Under the pieces are notes generated by a model. The model worked only from the letters and a program-made list of their open reading frames with translations. It was not told where the DNA came from and did not search any database. The position numbers and the translations under genes were made by a program. Of a stretch of DNA of 35,262 nt, positions 24,957 through 32,572 are shown piece by piece. The DNA is from Methylococcales bacterium (lineage in GTDB: Bacteria; Pseudomonadota; Gammaproteobacteria; JABHGC01). Each line of letters starts with the position of its first letter. Position 1 is the stretch's first letter. The stretch covers positions 1 to 35,262 of the forward strand of contig JABHGC010000093.1 of NCBI GenBank assembly GCA_018672285.1, in the 5' to 3' direction.

Positions 24957-27230
24957 TTAGCGAGCTGCAACGGCAAGTAGTTGCGCCATATCCGTTTCAC
25001 CGCTGAGAATTTTTTCAACACCATCTTGAAACAGTGATCTCATACCATCTTCTTTAGCGCGAACAGTCATTTCACCAATCGTTGCCGCTTGGTTAATCAT
25101 GTGCCGCATTTCTGCATTAGATACCAGCACCTCATGAATACCTGTTCTACCTTTATACCCAGTACCACCACATTCAGCACACCGGCTCTTTTTCTTCAGG
25201 TGAACATCCGCTTTTGCCAAGCCAATGTCCGTATCCCAAGCTTCCTCACCATAAGCGGTTCTGAGCTGCTGATATTCAATTTCAGTTGGCTCATGCGGTT
25301 TTGCACATTTGCAAAATACTCGAATCAACCGCTGTGCAACAATACCAATCATTGCATCTGAAAAGTTAATTCTATCAAGGCCTAAATCTAACAAACGGGT
25401 AATCGTTTCCACCGCCGAGTTAGTATGTAATGTAGACAATACTAGGTGACCTGTTAACGAGGCTTCCACGCCTGTTTTTGCGGTTTCCTTATCACGCATC
25501 TCACCAATAAGAATAATGTCAGGGTCTGCACGCAAGAAAGAACGAAGTGCATCTGCAAACCCAAGGCCAATACCAGAATCCACTTGTAACTGTTGCAATC
25601 CTGGCTGGGTAATTTCCACAGGGTCTTCAGCTGTCCAAATGGTTTTATCCGGCTTATTCAATTCGCCTAACATGGCATGTAACGTCGTTGTTTTACCAGA
25701 ACCGGTTGGCCCCACAACCAACACCAAACCATGAGGTAACGACATCATTTGTTTTACGCGGCTCATGTTGTGCTTCGAGAAATTCAACTTATCAATTGGC
25801 AGTGCACCACCACCTGACAACAGACGCATGACGGCAGACTCTCCGAGTACAGTTGGCACTGTTGCCACCCGCAACTCTAACGTACCATCGTCCACTTCAA
25901 GCTTACACTTACCATCTTGAGGCATACGCCTTTCGGTCACATCTAAACGGCACATCACCTTAATTCTAGCCACCACATTCGCTGCATGTTCTGCAGGAAT
26001 CTCTGTGAACTCACGGCACAGTCCATCCACTCTAACCCGAACCAAAGCCGGCGCCCTTGGACCAAAAGGCTCAATATGAATGTCCGATGCCCCGGCCTTA
26101 TCCGCCTCAACAATGAGCTGATTCACAAATGGAATCACTTGCGTGCCATCCGCTAACGTTAAATTAATTCGAGTTGGTGCATCATAGATATCCGCTTCCG
26201 CTTCTTCCGGCTCCTCCTCTTCTTCTTCAACCATAAACCTGGAAAACGCACCTTCTTCTTTAGCGCCCGCTGCCGTCAAAAACTTCTGAATATCATCTTT
26301 AAAACCTACCCGGTACGCCACTGCGTGAGCATGCTCTTCTAGCAAAATCTCAATTTTACTGGTTCTCGCTTGGTCTTGCGGGTCATCAATGAGCACAATG
26401 ATTTCTGTCTCATTTCCCATCACGGGAACCCAGTTTTCTGTCCGACACACGCTCAAGTTAAGCTGGCTTAAAACATCCTTAGGCAACTCAATATCTTCTT
26501 CAAATCCCATATATGGGACTTGATAGTATTGCTCCATAGATCGACCTAAATCTGCTTTATTTATTCCTTGTTCGGCAAGCAAAATATTTGAAATACTATT
26601 ACGTGTTTCTATTGCTCTTTTCTCAACACCTTTCAAAACTTCTCGAGTCATTTTTCCTTGAAAGATCAAGAAATCGTATGGCCCTTTCAAGCATCTTAAT
26701 TCCTCATGGAATGCACTACCAAACTGTTGTGACACCCATATACATCGCTTTAAGTCCTCAACGCCAAAGTTGCCTTTGCTGTCGTGATTGACAATTTGCA
26801 GCACACCAAGCAACACATTCCCCGCCTTAATTGGCACGGCAATCATCGACTTGTCCTCACCGTTTAACGTCACATCATTCGCTTTATCGACAGTTAAGTT
26901 GGGATTAATGGCTTTAACTTCTTTAGGATCATTTAAATCGGCAATTAATAACGGCTTTTGAGATAACGCAACGATTCCAATCACTGACTGGGTACTAAAT
27001 GGGATTTTTATTTGCTCAATTTCACCACCACCACCAGGCATCGTCATATTATTAACGATACCCTCCTCATCACCACCACAATGAAACAGATTCATCCTCT
27101 CAGCACTCAGTAAATCGCGTGCTACCGGCTGAATGTCCATAATATCACTGGCAAAGCTCGTCGCACCCTTTATCAAAGCATGCACGTCAGCGAGTTTCTG
27201 TTTAAAAATTTCTTGTGGTGTTCCGGTCAT
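24957..27230 (-). CDS. GspE/PilB-type ATPase with N-terminal GAF domain
   Basis: The protein of 757 residues starts with a GAF-like sensory domain (about 15-190; KSMIAVPIKAGNVLLGVLQI), then a T2SSE N-terminal domain (about 215-330), a Glu-rich linker (EEEEEEPEEAEAD), and the hexameric secretion ATPase. Visible there are the Walker A GPTGSGKTTT (about 506-515), Asp box TAEDPVE, Walker B ILIGEMRDKETA, His box GHLVLSTLHTN, and the zinc-binding cysteines CKC and CAEC. Such ATPases drive type IV pilus, MSHA or type II secretion assembly. No pilin, secretin or platform gene is nearby, so the machine cannot be named. AAGGG precedes the ATG by nine bases. A 34-residue ORF lies just upstream and the DUF2333 gene just downstream. 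Confidence 0.9.
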   Translation of the reverse strand: MTGTPQEIFKQKLADVHALIKGATSFASDIMDIQPVARDLLSAERMNLFHCGGDEEGIVNNMTMPGGGGEIEQIKIPFSTQSVIGIVALSQKPLLIADLNDPKEVKAINPNLTVDKANDVTLNGEDKSMIAVPIKAGNVLLGVLQIVNHDSKGNFGVEDLKRCIWVSQQFGSAFHEELRCLKGPYDFLIFQGKMTREVLKGVEKRAIETRNSISNILLAEQGINKADLGRSMEQYYQVPYMGFEEDIELPKDVLSQLNLSVCRTENWVPVMGNETEIIVLIDDPQDQARTSKIEILLEEHAHAVAYRVGFKDDIQKFLTAAGAKEEGAFSRFMVEEEEEEPEEAEADIYDAPTRINLTLADGTQVIPFVNQLIVEADKAGASDIHIEPFGPRAPALVRVRVDGLCREFTEIPAEHAANVVARIKVMCRLDVTERRMPQDGKCKLEVDDGTLELRVATVPTVLGESAVMRLLSGGGALPIDKLNFSKHNMSRVKQMMSLPHGLVLVVGPTGSGKTTTLHAMLGELNKPDKTIWTAEDPVEITQPGLQQLQVDSGIGLGFADALRSFLRADPDIILIGEMRDKETAKTGVEASLTGHLVLSTLHTNSAVETITRLLDLGLDRINFSDAMIGIVAQRLIRVFCKCAKPHEPTEIEYQQLRTAYGEEAWDTDIGLAKADVHLKKKSRCAECGGTGYKGRTGIHEVLVSNAEMRHMINQAATIGEMTVRAKEDGMRSLFQDGVEKILSGETDMAQLLAVAAR

Positions 27231-27245
27231 TCACTAAACCCTTTT

Positions 27246-27350
27246 TCAAACGTAAGTAGCAGTTAAATCTGAATTATTGCCGATATCTAGTGCAATACAA
27301 TCCCCACTAGACTCAACGGTCGATTTAACAACATCAATAGTTAAAAGCAT
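27246..27350 (-). CDS. Possible 34-residue small ORF ahead of the ATPase gene
   Basis: On the minus strand, ATG 27350 opens a 34-codon frame (MLLTIDVVKSTVESSGDC, then ALDIGNNSDLTATYV) ending in TGA at 27246-27248, 15 bases before the ATPase start. A GGGGG stretch sits about nine bases upstream of its ATG. The composition is protein-like and acidic. It may be a leader peptide, a small partner protein, or chance. I recognise no family. Confidence 0.35.
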   Translation of the reverse strand: MLLTIDVVKSTVESSGDCIALDIGNNSDLTATYV

Positions 27351-27387
27351 AGACCATTTCCCCCTTAGAAACCTTTTTAACAGGCAA

Positions 27388-27416
27388 AAAAAAGGCCAGC
27401 AAAGCTGGCCTTTTTT
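27388..27416 (-). terminator. Strong intrinsic terminator after the outer membrane barrel gene
   Basis: A GC-rich stem GGCCAGC/GCTGGCC with loop AAA is flanked by an A tract (27386-27393) and a T tract (27411-27416), giving a 13-bp stem that works in both directions. It lies 15 bases after the barrel gene stop (27432) and also upstream of the leftward ATPase transcription unit, insulating the two. Confidence 0.9.
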
Positions 27417-27431
27417 CACAATCAAGATAAC

Positions 27432-28964
27432 TTAGAATTTCTTACGAATTTCTGCACGAATACCTGATAGATCTTTATCCGCATTACCTGCAAGCTTACT
27501 ATTATCAAGGAAGCCTACCATAGCATCAGCTCGGAAAATCCAAGACTTATCTAATGGCTTCTGATAACGAATACCTAAGGCATACTGATCACCTTTGATG
27601 TTTCGCTTAGTATTGTCACCCCGGATTTGCACAGTCGCTGCTTCAATAACAATTTGCTGGTCAAGACCAAACAAATATTCCACACCTAATGCGCCACCCC
27701 AAGTATCATTCGCAGTATCATCTAACTTAGGAAAACCAGTTTGATTATCTGTTTCAAAGTTGATACCTGTGTTCAACAATACACCGCCATTACCCTTGGC
27801 TAAAGGCTGTGGCTTATCAAAACCGGCAAAGGCATTGAAGTATGGTATTAATGTTGAAGGTTTAGAGGTAATGAATGAGTTCTCAACTAACAATAAGAAA
27901 CCATCCGCAGTTTGATCTTGGTTATCGTTACGGTTTTGACCGAAGTTATAAATCACTCGGACCGTGTTAGACAACCAACCACCATAACGCTTAGAAAATG
28001 CTGCAGTGACGTTGTGATACTCTTGGTCATCCAACTCATCGTTTTCACCCCAAGTATATCCGTAACCTAATTCCCAGTAACCGCCATTTGACTCAATAAA
28101 AGTCGTGATACCAGCAATATTGGCACTTAACTTACCATCAGCAAGACCGGTGTTAACTTCCTCCCAACCTGTAAACAAAGTGATATCCATGTTAGAGATA
28201 TCTAAATCTTTACTGTTTAATGACGGAATGGTCACCGCTGCGCCATGAAAGTTATCGTCTACCCAAATACCGTTCTGGAACAATATCGGCATAAAACCTA
28301 CCGCAAAAGGTATGTCTTTACCGCTGTATTCACCAGTAGCACCACTAATCATTGCCCCAATATCACCCTCAAAGTACAACGCATCAAGATCTAGATCGAA
28401 ATCTAAATTACATGTGCCTGCCTTATCATCGTTAGCCACATTTTTTGAATCAGCAAATGTGCAACGGGTAATTTTATTGGCTTTCTGTAATGGATTTACA
28501 AAAGCATGAATTCGCTCAGTTGAGGTAATTTTGTAGTCGATATCCAAACGTAAACGCGTGGTTACAACACCTTGACGAACAGCACCATTATCGTTATAGC
28601 CAACGGCTGTTTGCCAATCGCCATAAACTAAAAACTGCTGATCAGTTGGGTTAAGTGCGCCAAACACATAAGACGATTCATTAAACTGACCCGCCCCATA
28701 AATATCTCGACCCAATTCAACTAAAGGTCGAGGCGTTTGTACCGCAGATTTACCGCCATAAATTTCAATCTGTGCTTCTGCACTGTATGGCTTATCCGTG
28801 TATGTTGGGTCTGCACCAAAAGCAGACTCATCATACGTGGTAATACTTGCACCTGGAGAGTGCTTGATAGCACCCTCCGCAGCCAGACTCGAAGTCGAGT
28901 AAAGAACACTACTAATCAGCATTGCTACTGATGTCATAGTGAACATTGGTTTATTATATTTCAC
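27432..28964 (-). CDS. Outer membrane beta-barrel (porin-like) protein partnered with a multiheme cytochrome
   Basis: The 510-residue protein has a signal peptide (about 1-29, cut after SLAA) and alternating hydrophobic/polar strands rich in Tyr, Gly and Asn, and it ends in F (EIRKKF), the C-terminal signal for outer membrane barrel assembly. Segments such as YWELGYGYTWG, WLSNTVRVIYNFG and WGGALGVEYLFG look like barrel strands. I recognise no named family; it is shorter than MtrB/PioB barrels (about 600-800 residues) and lacks their N-terminal CxxC. There are two Cys (in NKITRCTF and AGTCNLDF, about 40 bases apart in the same loop) that could form a loop disulfide. It is 23 bases after the pentaheme cytochrome gene and followed by a strong terminator, so the pair forms an operon. 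Confidence 0.75.
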   Translation of the reverse strand: MKYNKPMFTMTSVAMLISSVLYSTSSLAAEGAIKHSPGASITTYDESAFGADPTYTDKPYSAEAQIEIYGGKSAVQTPRPLVELGRDIYGAGQFNESSYVFGALNPTDQQFLVYGDWQTAVGYNDNGAVRQGVVTTRLRLDIDYKITSTERIHAFVNPLQKANKITRCTFADSKNVANDDKAGTCNLDFDLDLDALYFEGDIGAMISGATGEYSGKDIPFAVGFMPILFQNGIWVDDNFHGAAVTIPSLNSKDLDISNMDITLFTGWEEVNTGLADGKLSANIAGITTFIESNGGYWELGYGYTWGENDELDDQEYHNVTAAFSKRYGGWLSNTVRVIYNFGQNRNDNQDQTADGFLLLVENSFITSKPSTLIPYFNAFAGFDKPQPLAKGNGGVLLNTGINFETDNQTGFPKLDDTANDTWGGALGVEYLFGLDQQIVIEAATVQIRGDNTKRNIKGDQYALGIRYQKPLDKSWIFRADAMVGFLDNSKLAGNADKDLSGIRAEIRKKF

Positions 28965-28987
28965 GATGTATCCCCTATGAGATCGCG

Positions 28988-30736
28988 TTATTTAACTTCA
29001 AATTCAACAGAGTAAGCGTGCATATCGATCATCCACTCGTTCATTGCTTGTTCCATTTCTGGAGTGGCACCAATGAAGCGCATGAAGTAAATCGGTTCAG
29101 CTCTGCTACGCAAACGTGCTGACATTTTATATGTACCCGGTTGTGTCATTAACTCAGCAGGCACCTTGTAGTTAGCATCACGAGATGCAAGAGGTGGCAA
29201 GCTACGACCTTCCATACGAACAAATGGAGGGTGATTCATGACAGTCGTAGGCTGTGCTGGTGGACGAAGCTGTGGCAATTGATCTAAATCAAAATTCACA
29301 GGTAAGTACATTTCGCGATCAGTACCCTTAACATTGGTTGTTAAGAACTTAGTCTGCAAGTTGAATAACTGATCATCATGCTTGATGGTGCCCGCTCTAA
29401 CATCTAACGAGTGCAAGTCACACATGTCGCCATGGCTATCAACATAACCTGATTCCCAAATATTCTTACCATTTGGATCAGCTAATACAACGTTCAACCA
29501 CAACTCTGGCTGTGCACCTAAAGAACCCGATGGTAAGTTATGACCATTGTTCAAGTTTTTAAGGGTGTACTTAAAGACTAAGTTTTCGCCAACTTTCTTC
29601 TCTGATTTGAAGAATGGGCCATCTAAATGAGAACCATTTTCCATCACTTGCTTACGAAGCTCAGCTTTCTCTCTAGTACGCTCTAAGTTAGTTTCAACAA
29701 TCGCTCTAGCATCTTCACGGTCAGCAGAATCCTCCCACTCTTCAGGGAAAGTGACCTTAATAGAGCCATCTTCGATTTTCTCTTCAAACTCTTCCGTACC
29801 CCAACCAGCACGATAATCAAACTTCAACCAAACTTCAGGCTCAAAGTTTTCTGCATCTGGGTTATGAGGAAACAAACCAGGGTGAGCAATTGAGTAACCA
29901 GGACCAAAGAATGCATGGTTATGGTGATCTACTTTCTCGCCAACAGGCTTGCCTTTGATAACAGCAATATAGTCTTGATCGTAACCAGATTTCACACCAG
30001 GTACTTTACCCATGTGACATTCTTGACAAGTTGTCCCTTCAGCATGCGCTGGTGAACCACGGTATTGATCCCATACAACCTCAAGCTTAATCCCTAAGTT
30101 AACAGCAACTTGGTGACAAGACGCACAAAACTCAGATTTATTGAGCTGGGTATTTTTAATCGCATCTGTATGGATTTTCTTACCACGTGTCTTGGTATTG
30201 GTTGTCACTTTATAGTGATCAGCATCCGCAATAACATTTTTCAAGTTTTTGTTATCGTTTGCACCAAATACCGGCTGGAAGATATCACCTGGAACAAGCT
30301 GTCGCTGACCATTACTTTTATAGTAAGCAGTCGCTACACGGTGACAAACCACACAGGTAACCCCTTCACGAGATACTTGTGATCGATCCCAAGTATTCAT
30401 TTCACGAGGTTCGCCAAGTGCAGTACCTACCGATATGTGGCAACGTACGCAAAAGTGACTGATGGTAGGAGCAAGATTGTTAATGGCTTGCTCGAATTTA
30501 TGAAACACTGGCGAAATCGCCGCATTTGCATGTGATGATGAAGACCACTCTCCGTATATGCGCTCGTGACAAGTGCCACACTTCGACGCAGTTGGGAAAT
30601 CAGCTTCTGTTAATTGTCGGTGGGCATCTTCTGCGTCGCCAGCTACAGCATTAGACATAGAAAAAAGTGATGCCACACAAACAAGCCCGATTAACCTCAA
30701 TAAATAGGTTAGCTTGAATATTGTGCCTGAGGTCAT
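28988..30736 (-). CDS. Pentaheme c-type cytochrome with C-terminal beta domain
   Basis: After a signal peptide (about 1-33, cut near AVAG), five CxxCH heme-binding motifs appear: C53-H57 (CGTCH), C96-H100, C128-H132, C204-H208 and C237-H241. The first, with KCGTCHERIYGEW, resembles the cytochrome c554 family. Distal His candidates are in the stretch DHHNHAFFGPGY and nearby. From about 330 to 582 no hemes occur. Instead there is a beta-rich domain with GHNLPSGSLGAQPELWLNVVL and ESGYVDSHGDM, a type often attached to bacterial multiheme cytochromes. ATG 30736 has GGAGA about eight bases upstream. It is the first gene of the operon with the barrel. The protein is periplasmic or outer-surface; the electron partner is unknown. 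Confidence 0.87.
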   Translation of the reverse strand: MTSGTIFKLTYLLRLIGLVCVASLFSMSNAVAGDAEDAHRQLTEADFPTASKCGTCHERIYGEWSSSSHANAAISPVFHKFEQAINNLAPTISHFCVRCHISVGTALGEPREMNTWDRSQVSREGVTCVVCHRVATAYYKSNGQRQLVPGDIFQPVFGANDNKNLKNVIADADHYKVTTNTKTRGKKIHTDAIKNTQLNKSEFCASCHQVAVNLGIKLEVVWDQYRGSPAHAEGTTCQECHMGKVPGVKSGYDQDYIAVIKGKPVGEKVDHHNHAFFGPGYSIAHPGLFPHNPDAENFEPEVWLKFDYRAGWGTEEFEEKIEDGSIKVTFPEEWEDSADREDARAIVETNLERTREKAELRKQVMENGSHLDGPFFKSEKKVGENLVFKYTLKNLNNGHNLPSGSLGAQPELWLNVVLADPNGKNIWESGYVDSHGDMCDLHSLDVRAGTIKHDDQLFNLQTKFLTTNVKGTDREMYLPVNFDLDQLPQLRPPAQPTTVMNHPPFVRMEGRSLPPLASRDANYKVPAELMTQPGTYKMSARLRSRAEPIYFMRFIGATPEMEQAMNEWMIDMHAYSVEFEVK

Positions 30737-31205
30737 GAATGATTCTCCGATTCATTACGATTAAAAGACCGTTGTGAAAATGTTAATTTTTATTATCTCA
30801 ACAGAGATGAAGTGTAACACTTAAACGCCAATCCAACTAGGTAAGCCATGGTATATCTATCGTTTTTTTTCTGCCTTTCCGCAATAACAAGTGTTGTTTT
30901 TATTCGACAATTACTAATTTCTCAAGCACTAATCGACATCGACAACCCCAATTAAAACTACAGCATTGCGTTGATTGTTAAGCAAGACCCACTTACATCA
31001 CAACAACACCTGATTACATCATTACAGCGAGTCAGTATATAGCCAAACACTACTTAACCATATTTACGTTGATCTGCCATAGCAACCAGTTTAGACGAAA
31101 TAATACAGTTGAATAGCACCAAAACAGCTTTTTAGACGACAAACACAAAACAACGGATAAACGGGTATACCGGGTAAACCAGTAGATTACAAAGTGACAG
31201 GCAAA
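30737..31205. other. Upstream region of the cytochrome-barrel operon, no gene
   Basis: No open frame is credible in these bases. On the minus strand this is the promoter region of the pentaheme gene. It holds two adjacent palindromes (30795-30822), a GATAAT box on the minus strand near 30793-30798, and an imperfect palindrome TTGATTGTTAAGCAA at 30971-30985. No sigma-54 or FNR consensus site is convincing. Confidence 0.5.
30795..30822. promoter_or_regulatory. Two back-to-back palindromes upstream of the pentaheme gene
   Basis: ATCTC-AACA-GAGAT (30795-30808) is followed after one base by the perfect palindrome AAGTGTAACACTT (30810-30822). They lie 59-86 bases upstream of the start codon, a common position for regulator binding. 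The regulator is not known. Confidence 0.45.
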
Positions 31206-31235
31206 AAATAAGGCAGCCCAAGGGCTGCCTTATTT
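31206..31235 (-). terminator. Strong terminator of the c554-like cytochrome gene
   Basis: AAATAAGGCAGCCC (31206-31219) pairs perfectly with 31222-31235, with a run of A at 31203-31208 that becomes a T tract on the minus strand. It lies 30 bases after the cytochrome stop and separates it from the pentaheme operon. Confidence 0.88.
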
Positions 31236-31264
31236 CCATCAAAAAACCAAGGTATAGTTAAAGA

Positions 31265-32230
31265 TTATTTATAATCAGATTTCTTTGGCAACATTGAACC
31301 AACTTCACCAGAAAGATCTTTACCCTTGATCGCATCAACTGCTTTAAGACCGTTAGCGCGAGTTGGCTTTTTCACAAAAGCTTTAACAGCTGCAATACTC
31401 ACTTTAGATAAAGCGGCTTTCGCATTATCAGCACGCTTTTGCTGCATTGCTGTAAATTTCTCGTGTTTAGATTTTGCAGCTGCCTCTGTTGCAGAAACCA
31501 ATTTAGCAATATGACCGACTACAAACATCGTGGATGCTTCTTTCTTGGTCATTTCTTGGTTTACATCAGGGTTTGGTGGATAAAAACGATGACGGTTAGA
31601 ACCGTTAAAGTATTGAATCAACTCAAAATCTGCTTTAGCAGGGTGACCTGCATCTAACATAGTAGAAAGCTCATCACCTGATAAATCAGGATGCGCTAAA
31701 CCATGACAGCTATTGCAATTCTCAGCCACTTCATAAAGTGCTGTGCGCGGCCAAATCATACCTGCTGCCGCTGCATCCTTATGACGCTTCACTTTATGCT
31801 CAGCCGTTTCGGTATCCGCTTTTGTATCTTTTCCACCGTAATCGTTATGGATTTCCACCCACTCAGAAGCCGCTCCGTGACAACTTTCACATGAAGGACC
31901 ATATTTAGGCTTCTTCTTGACTATTGTGAAGTGACATAAAGCACACGCTTTATTACGCTTCATATTTTTCTTGCCGCCATTAACTTTGGCAACCGCCTTA
32001 ACAATTTTCTTACCTTTTTTCTTGTGTTCTTTTGATTTAAACGATTTGAAATGCTGAGTGCCTTTGTACACTTCGTACTCAGGTTCATGGCACTCCATAC
32101 AAGACGCTTTAGGCCCCAAGTTATGTGCACCGCCAGCAGTTGCAGGTGCTGAAAATAAACCGATATAACCCACTAAGGCTATACCTGCTACTTGCAGCAA
32201 ACGCACTGATTTCATTAACTTACGCATCAT
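31265..32230 (-). CDS. Tetraheme cytochrome c554-family protein with Lys-rich segments
   Basis: The protein of 321 residues from ATG 32230 has a signal peptide cut after APATA, and four CxxCH motifs: CMECH (44-48), CALCH (96-100), CESCH (114-118) and CNSCH (172-176), laid out like the cytochrome c554 domain (SCMECHEPEYEVYKGTQHF, YGPSCESCHGAAS). The c554 type passes electrons between periplasmic redox enzymes. Between hemes 1 and 2 lies an unusually basic stretch (about 60-95, 15 Lys), and the last 100 residues are Ala/Lys-rich helix. The frame extends to TTG 32245, but GGAG nine bases before ATG 32230 decides the start. A long inverted repeat lies in its leader. A strong terminator ends it before the pentaheme operon. 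Confidence 0.87.
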   Translation of the reverse strand: MMRKLMKSVRLLQVAGIALVGYIGLFSAPATAGGAHNLGPKASCMECHEPEYEVYKGTQHFKSFKSKEHKKKGKKIVKAVAKVNGGKKNMKRNKACALCHFTIVKKKPKYGPSCESCHGAASEWVEIHNDYGGKDTKADTETAEHKVKRHKDAAAAGMIWPRTALYEVAENCNSCHGLAHPDLSGDELSTMLDAGHPAKADFELIQYFNGSNRHRFYPPNPDVNQEMTKKEASTMFVVGHIAKLVSATEAAAKSKHEKFTAMQQKRADNAKAALSKVSIAAVKAFVKKPTRANGLKAVDAIKGKDLSGEVGSMLPKKSDYK

Positions 32231-32572
32231 CTGTTTTAGCTCCAAACATTGATAATAGATTTGTGTAATTTCACCCCTGCAGAGTATAGCAGCTTGGATG
32301 AATATCGACTGAATACCCCCACAGTACTCTGCGGGGTTTAACTTACGGTTTTGGTTCCCCTAAAACAGTAAAATTATCAGCAGTCGTAAGCATTTACCGA
32401 CATTTCGTCAACGCCTAAAATCCACCAAACGCCATAATATACAGAGTTATTTTTGTTTGCAAATTGTAACTATTGAGCACAGTAATAAGTTATATTCCAA
32501 CTTTTAAATCATCATTCACCCCAGAGGTAAACCAAATACATCTATTTACAGTGACTTAAAGCCTCAACCCCA
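32231..32572. other. Leader and promoter region of the c554-like gene
   Basis: No gene is visible between the cytochrome start and the fumarase stop. The stretch contains the ribosome-binding site, the 13-bp hairpin at 32273-32337 and an AT-rich part (32440-32520) suited to a promoter on the minus strand. No clear terminator for fumarase was found. Confidence 0.5.
32273..32337 (-). promoter_or_regulatory. Long inverted repeat in the leader of the c554-like gene
   Basis: ACCCCTGCAGAGTA (32273-32286) pairs with TACTCTGCGGGGT (32325-32337): 13 base pairs with one bulged T and a 38-base loop. A smaller competing hairpin, CCCCACAG/CTGCGGGG with one mismatch, uses the same right arm. It lies about 43-107 bases before the ATG, upstream of the ribosome-binding site. 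Confidence 0.5.

Noticed and set aside
27432..30736. Canonical MtrAB-type conduit
   Set aside because: The cytochrome has five hemes, not ten, and carries a large beta domain; the barrel is too short and lacks the MtrB N-terminal CxxC.
30971..30985. FNR-type site TTGATTGTTAAGCAA
   Set aside because: The spacing and the right half do not fit TTGAT-N4-ATCAA; it is only an imperfect palindrome.
32246..32340. Cyclic-di-nucleotide (GEMM) riboswitch upstream of the c554-like gene
   Set aside because: GEMM riboswitches do precede some cytochrome genes, but the conserved GEMM core and tetraloop receptor sequences are not present here.
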